A stretch of DNA of 64,000 bases from an uncultured Dehalococcoidia bacterium (GTDB lineage: Bacteria > Chloroflexota > Dehalococcoidia > Bin125): NCBI GenBank assembly GCA_958295515.1, contig CATQGW010000001.1, positions 706,923-770,922 on the forward strand. The letters are read 5' to 3'. The stretch's first letter is position 1. Each line of letters opens with the position of its first letter. Below the pieces are notes generated by a model, which had not been told where the DNA came from, made no database searches, and saw nothing but the letters and a program-made list of their open reading frames with translations. Both the position numbers and the translations under genes were made by a program. Positions 60,505 through 64,000 of the stretch are shown here, in pieces.

Positions 60505-61473
60505 ATGACGACGCTGACCAGCGAACAGCTCGAGCACCTCGAGACCTTCGGCTTTCTGGCCGTGGATGAGGTCTTCGACGCGGGCGAGGTGATCGGGCCG
60601 GTGATTGGCGAGTACTGCGCGGTGCTGGACCAGCTCTGCGAAGAGCTGGTTCGGCGCGGCGAACTCTCCGAGACGTATGCGGAGCTGCCGTTCGGCGAGC
60701 GCGTCTCGCGGGTGTATGTCGAGACGCAGCGGGTGTACGCGCAGTACTTCGATTTCTCGCTGCCGCAGAAGAAGATCGCGCAGGACACGCCGTATTGGGC
60801 GGGTCCGGCGGTGTTCGCGGCGCTGACCAATCCGCAGTTGCTGGATGTGGTGGAGCAGATTGTGGGGCCGGAGATTTACTCCAATCCGGTGCAGCATGTG
60901 CGGGTGAAGGTGCCGGAGTCGATTGCGCCGCGCGACGCGGATGGGAATGTGATCTACGGCGCGACGCCGTGGCATCAGGACTCGGGCGTGGTCAACGCGG
61001 AGGCGGATGATACGGAGATGTTGACGGTCTGGTTTCCGCTGATGGATACGGACGCGGAGAACGGCTGTCTGCAGGTGCTGCCGGGCAGTCACCGCGGGGA
61101 GGTGCTGACGCACTGCTCGGGGGTGCAGGGTCTGGCGATTCCGGGCGCGATGCTGGCGGAGGAGCAGGCGCGTGCGGTGCCGCTGCCGGCGGGCGGGGCG
61201 CTGTTTCTACACCGCAAGACGGTGCATGCGGCGCTGCCGAATGTGAGCGAGCGGATTCGCTGGAGCTTTGATCTGCGTTATCAGCCGATTGGTCAGGCGA
61301 CGGGTCGGGCGTCGTTCCCGGGCTTTGTGGCGCGCAGCCGCAGCCGTCCGGAGGCGGAGTTGCGCGATCCGGGGGCGTGGGATGAGATGTGGCGTGAGGC
61401 GCGTGATCGTCTGGCGTCGGAGCCGGATCCGAGCTACAACCGTTGGGACGCCGACGATCCGGCGTGCGCCTGA
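60505..61473 (+). CDS. phytanoyl-CoA dioxygenase (PhyH)-family oxygenase
   Basis: A 322-residue Fe(II)/2-oxoglutarate oxygenase. The jelly-roll metal site is His-x-Asp in TPWHQDSG (about 153-160) with the distal His in LHRKTVHAALPN (about 234-245), and Arg in ERIRWSFDLRYQP anchors 2-oxoglutarate. N-terminal EQLEHLETFGFLAVDEVF is typical. It hydroxylates an unknown small molecule. GGAGAGGG lies upstream of ATG 60505. Follows the importer lipoprotein after 32 bases, so it may act on the imported compound. Confidence 0.9.
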   Translation: MTTLTSEQLEHLETFGFLAVDEVFDAGEVIGPVIGEYCAVLDQLCEELVRRGELSETYAELPFGERVSRVYVETQRVYAQYFDFSLPQKKIAQDTPYWAGPAVFAALTNPQLLDVVEQIVGPEIYSNPVQHVRVKVPESIAPRDADGNVIYGATPWHQDSGVVNAEADDTEMLTVWFPLMDTDAENGCLQVLPGSHRGEVLTHCSGVQGLAIPGAMLAEEQARAVPLPAGGALFLHRKTVHAALPNVSERIRWSFDLRYQPIGQATGRASFPGFVARSRSRPEAELRDPGAWDEMWREARDRLASEPDPSYNRWDADDPACA

Positions 61474-61506
61474 GCGCGGTACTCTGGTCCGGGGAGGCGC
61501 ATTCGA

Positions 61507-61863
61507 ATGTCGATCGTCGCGGACCAGGTTGGCCAGATCATCCGTCGTCTGCGCAGGGCGCCTGCGGATCCTCTGCTTGAAGCGTTTCGGCGCGGCGAGG
61601 AGATTGCTGATCGCAGAGATCATCTGATTCGCTGGGCGCGCGACGGATCGATGTCGTACGCCGAAGCGGAGCGGTTGGTTTCGGCCGACGAGCTTGACGA
61701 CATCTGCGATGTTCTGCTGGATAGCGATCCCAATGCTGAAACACGGCACGCGGAAGCTGTCGCGGAGGCGGAGCGGGATGGTTGGCTCGGCGCTGGCAGC
61801 GTGTGGGAAGATGGCGGGACTCACGCCCGTGCGGGGTCAAGAATTTGTCGCCAAGTCATATGA
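61507..61863 (+). CDS. hypothetical protein coupled to the aminotransferase
   Basis: A 118-residue acidic, helical protein of unknown family. Residues 1-95 read as a compact helical domain (LLEAFRRGEEIADRRDHLIRW; ADELDDICDVLL), while the last 20 residues (GTHARAGSRICRQVI) look like read-through into an unrelated frame, so the original stop may have been lost. Its TGA overlaps the aminotransferase ATG (ATGA at 61860-61863). GGGGAGG lies upstream of ATG 61507. Confidence 0.5.
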   Translation: MSIVADQVGQIIRRLRRAPADPLLEAFRRGEEIADRRDHLIRWARDGSMSYAEAERLVSADELDDICDVLLDSDPNAETRHAEAVAEAERDGWLGAGSVWEDGGTHARAGSRICRQVI

Positions 61864-63161
61864 GGACCGAAGCGGAACTGTTGGAGGCGGCGCGGCGATA
61901 TTCGTTCGGCGGGCGGATGGATAAGTCCGGGGGTGGGCCGATCTTTGTGCGCGGGCGAGGCTCGGAGGTTGAGGACATCAATGGCAAGCGCTACCTCGAT
62001 TTCAACTCGGGGCAGATGTGCGCGGCGCTGGGGCATAATCATCCGACGATCACGGCGGCGGTGCAGGAGGCGTGCGAGACGCTGATTCACGCGCACAGCA
62101 GCTTCTACAACGTGCGCGAGATTGAGTTGGCGGAGCGTTTGGCGGGGCTGATGCCGGAACCGCTGAAGAAGAGCATGTTCTTGCAGTCGGGCGCGGACGC
62201 CAACGAGGCGGCGGTGAACATTGCGCGGAAGTACACGGGCGGGTTCGAGGTCGCCAGTCCGCATGTGAGCTTCCATGGGATGTCCGACGCGACGCGGGCG
62301 CTGACGTTTGCGGGCTGGCATGCCGGCTACGGTCCGTCGGCGGCGGGGACGATGGCGATGGTTGCGCCGTACTGTTATCGCTGTCCGCTGGCGCAGACCT
62401 TCCCGGACTGCGAGTATGCCTGCCTGGATACCAGCTTCGAGCTGATTGACGCGCAGACGACCAGCCGTCCGGCGGCGGTGCTGACGGAGCCGTTGTTCAG
62501 CGCCGGCGGGGTGATCGAGCCGCCGCAGGGCTGGCTGGCCGATCTGAAGCGTCGCTGCGAAGAGCGCGGAATGCTGCTGATTCTGGACGAGGAGCAGACG
62601 GGGTTGGGGAAGCTCGGCAGTATGTTTGCGTTCGAGGATGAAGGCGTCGTACCGGATATTGTGACGCTGGCCAAGCATTTTGGCGGCGGTGTCTGCATTT
62701 CGGCGATCGTGACCTCTGCGGAGATCGAGGAACGCGCGACGGCTGATGAGTTCATCGTGACGCACAGCCATAGCAACGATCCGCTGGCGTGCGCGGCGGG
62801 CGTGGCCAGCCTCGATGTGGTGGAGCAGGACGGGGTGCCGGAGAAAGCGCGCAGGCTGGGCGGCTATCTCAAGTCGAAGCTGCTTGGGCTGGCGGATCGT
62901 TTTGAGCTGATCGGCGATGTGCGGGGGCGCGGTTTGCTACAGGGCGTGGAGCTGGTGCGGTCGCGCGAGAGCAGGGAGGCGGCGACGGAGGCGGGCCCGC
63001 AGATTGCGGCGCAGGCGCTGCGCGAGGGGTTGATTTTCAGCGTGCGGCGCGAGGGGTCGGTGCTGCGCTTGGTGCCGCCGGCGACGACTACTGAGGCTCA
63101 GGTTGATGAGGCGATCGAGATTCTGGCGGGGGCGCTTGGTCAGGTGCGCATGCGAGGATAG
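61860..63161 (+). CDS. class III PLP-dependent aminotransferase
   Basis: A 433-residue omega/acyl-aminotransferase of class III. Motifs are GGRMDKSGGGPIFVRG near the start, YLDFNSGQMCAALGHNHP (about 41-58), LQSGADANEAAVNIARKYT (about 106-124), DEEQTGLGKLG (about 247-257) and the PLP lysine in LAKHFGGG (about 274-281). Members move amino groups to 2-oxo acids from gamma-amino, omega-amino or dialkylglycine-type substrates. The gene order with a peptide-type importer and an oxygenase suggests catabolism of an imported nitrogen compound. Confidence 0.92.
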   Translation: MRTEAELLEAARRYSFGGRMDKSGGGPIFVRGRGSEVEDINGKRYLDFNSGQMCAALGHNHPTITAAVQEACETLIHAHSSFYNVREIELAERLAGLMPEPLKKSMFLQSGADANEAAVNIARKYTGGFEVASPHVSFHGMSDATRALTFAGWHAGYGPSAAGTMAMVAPYCYRCPLAQTFPDCEYACLDTSFELIDAQTTSRPAAVLTEPLFSAGGVIEPPQGWLADLKRRCEERGMLLILDEEQTGLGKLGSMFAFEDEGVVPDIVTLAKHFGGGVCISAIVTSAEIEERATADEFIVTHSHSNDPLACAAGVASLDVVEQDGVPEKARRLGGYLKSKLLGLADRFELIGDVRGRGLLQGVELVRSRESREAATEAGPQIAAQALREGLIFSVRREGSVLRLVPPATTTEAQVDEAIEILAGALGQVRMRG

Positions 63162-63179
63162 TGCGGCGGCTGCCTGGTG

Positions 63180-63208
63180 TTGACACGGCACAACAGCGTG
63201 TGTAGAGT
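63180..63208 (+). promoter_or_regulatory. strong sigma70-type promoter of the small-gene module
   Basis: TTGACA at 63180-63185 and TAGAGT at 63203-63208 are 17 bases apart, the ideal spacing. Transcription would start near 63215, and AAGGAG follows before GTG 63244. It is the clearest promoter in the window. Confidence 0.7.
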
Positions 63209-63243
63209 GGTGCCATCGTAGAAGCCACTCAAGGAGAAAGCTC

Positions 63244-63474
63244 GTGAGAAATCGGCATCCAAAGAAGGAAATTGAAGAGGTCTTAGCTGAGGCCGAAGCC
63301 ATCGGATGGGTAGTTGAGAGGACACCGAGAGGACACCGTTGGGGCAGGATGCGCTGTCCCGAAGCAGACAAGTGCGACGTGTCAATCTTATCCACACCGC
63401 GGAGCTCGGGGGCGCACGCACGCCAGCTGCGAAGAAGAATCGGGCGGTGCATGTCACAGCCACGGAAGGGGTAA
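63244..63474 (+). CDS. small HicA-like/putative toxin protein
   Basis: A 76-residue basic protein from GTG 63244 (AAGGAG at good spacing). It opens RHPKKEIEEVLAEAEAIGWVVE, then HRWGRMRCPEADKCDVSILSTP, and ends HARQLRRRIGRC. A helix followed by strands carrying a His and a Cys pair, next to a DNA-binding-domain gene, resembles the dsRBD-like HicA fold or a related toxin family. I recognise the general pattern, not a named function. It is followed by the next gene after 4 bases. Confidence 0.6.
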   Translation: MRNRHPKKEIEEVLAEAEAIGWVVERTPRGHRWGRMRCPEADKCDVSILSTPRSSGAHARQLRRRIGRCMSQPRKG

Positions 63475-63478
63475 TCTG

Positions 63479-64000
63479 ATGCAGAACTGGTCGTTCACGC
63501 TGATCGTTGAGGGCGAGGACCTACAGAGCGACGAGACTTTCAACGCGCTGTTTGAGGCGGGCTGCGACGACGCGCTGGTGGGGCGGTCGAACGGCGTCCA
63601 GTTCATGGACTTCGATCGGGATGCCGAGACGCTCGCCGATGCCGTGCTCTCCGCTGTTGGCGATATTGAGAGCGTCGCGGGGCTACAGGTTGTTCGACTC
63701 GAAGATTTGGAGCTCGTCTCAATGGCGGAGATTGCCGAGCGGACGGGGCGCACGCGGGAGAGTGTTCGGCTGCTGGTCGGCGGAGATCGCGGTCCGGGGA
63801 ACTTTCCGCTTCCCGTCAACGATCCGAAGCGTCCGAATCGTCTGTGGCGCTGGTCCGATGTGGAGCGCTGGATGCACGACGCGCTCGATGTCCAGGAGGC
63901 GTCGGGCGGCAGCGAAGAGATTACGCTGGCGACCCTTGCCGCCGGCATTGCTGCCCGCCATCATTTCCGTCGGCTCGATCCGCAGCAGCGGGAGCGGGTG
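63479..64000 (+). CDS. HTH-domain protein, probable antitoxin partner (partial at window end)
   Basis: The first 174 residues of a longer protein cut by the window end. Residues 1-75 are a ferredoxin-like alpha/beta part (SFTLIVEGEDLQ; DALVGRSNGVQFMDFDRD). A MerR/excisionase-like helix-turn-helix follows at about 80-102 (MAEIAERTGRTRESVRLLV), then a winged segment FPLPVNDPKRPNRLWRWSDVERW. Such two-part proteins are often paired with small HicA-like toxins. ATG 63479 starts 4 bases after the stop of the upstream gene, under the same promoter. Confidence 0.75.
   Translation, partial: MQNWSFTLIVEGEDLQSDETFNALFEAGCDDALVGRSNGVQFMDFDRDAETLADAVLSAVGDIESVAGLQVVRLEDLELVSMAEIAERTGRTRESVRLLVGGDRGPGNFPLPVNDPKRPNRLWRWSDVERWMHDALDVQEASGGSEEITLATLAAGIAARHHFRRLDPQQRERV

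Overview
The window is a high-GC bacterial chromosome segment with short intergenic gaps, many GTG/TTG starts, frequent ATGA/TGATG overlaps, and no rRNA, tRNA or CRISPR that I can see. Several luciferase-like flavin/F420 oxidoreductases, a Rex regulator, a single-chain acyl-CoA carboxylase, MreB/MurA and the general gene style suggest a Chloroflexota lineage (Dehalococcoidia/SAR202-like). That placement is an inference, not a proof.

Layout. 0-5 kb: small unknown proteins, a threonine-aldolase operon ending in a lipoprotein, an MscS channel and a CDGSH protein. 5-9 kb: an LLM oxidoreductase and an NfeD protease/flotillin pair. 9-13.3 kb: a less GC-rich, disturbed stretch with two exported paralogues (one with an in-frame TGA near its start), an MBL hydrolase, a 259-bp tandem duplication carrying two 48-residue proteins, and a membrane-protein gene frameshifted by an 11-bp tandem duplication. 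13.2-22 kb: cinA, a moxR-DUF58-DUF4129 operon, comB, pyrF, an MFS exporter and a bifunctional-nuclease-family gene. 22.2-30.7 kb: a complete F-type ATP synthase operon (atpI/Z-B-E-F-H-A-G-[HAD]-D-C), whose subunit a has an acidic, His-rich insertion of about 235 residues. 30.9-39 kb: murA (catalytic Cys replaced by Asp), mreB, a LysM-like/CAP secreted pair, a D-aminoacylase-type amidohydrolase and gyrA with unusual quinolone-pocket residues.

39-45 kb: an aldo/keto reductase, rex, then a likely catabolic operon (LLM oxidoreductase, acetoacetate-decarboxylase-like protein, fluoroacetate-dehalogenase-like hydrolase) and leuD. 45.3-49 kb: a lower-GC island separating leuD from leuB. It holds an exported protein built of about nine ~78-residue repeats, a gene broken by an amber codon and a deleted, frameshifted DNA methyltransferase remnant. 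49-55 kb: leuB, a PIN-domain toxin with a large unknown partner, and a BC-BCCP-CT fused acyl-CoA carboxylase. 55-56.6 kb: a HTH protein containing a 10-bp iteron-like array, next to five copies of a ~120-bp repeat with a palindromic core also found elsewhere in the window. 56.6-64 kb: a peptide-type ABC importer (two permeases and a Tat lipoprotein, no ATPases), a PhyH-type dioxygenase, a class III aminotransferase, and a small two-gene toxin-antitoxin-like module with a strong promoter, cut by the window end.

Best candidates for something undescribed are the repeat protein at 45.3-48 kb, the subunit a insertion, the PIN/257-residue pair, and the end-of-window small-gene pair.
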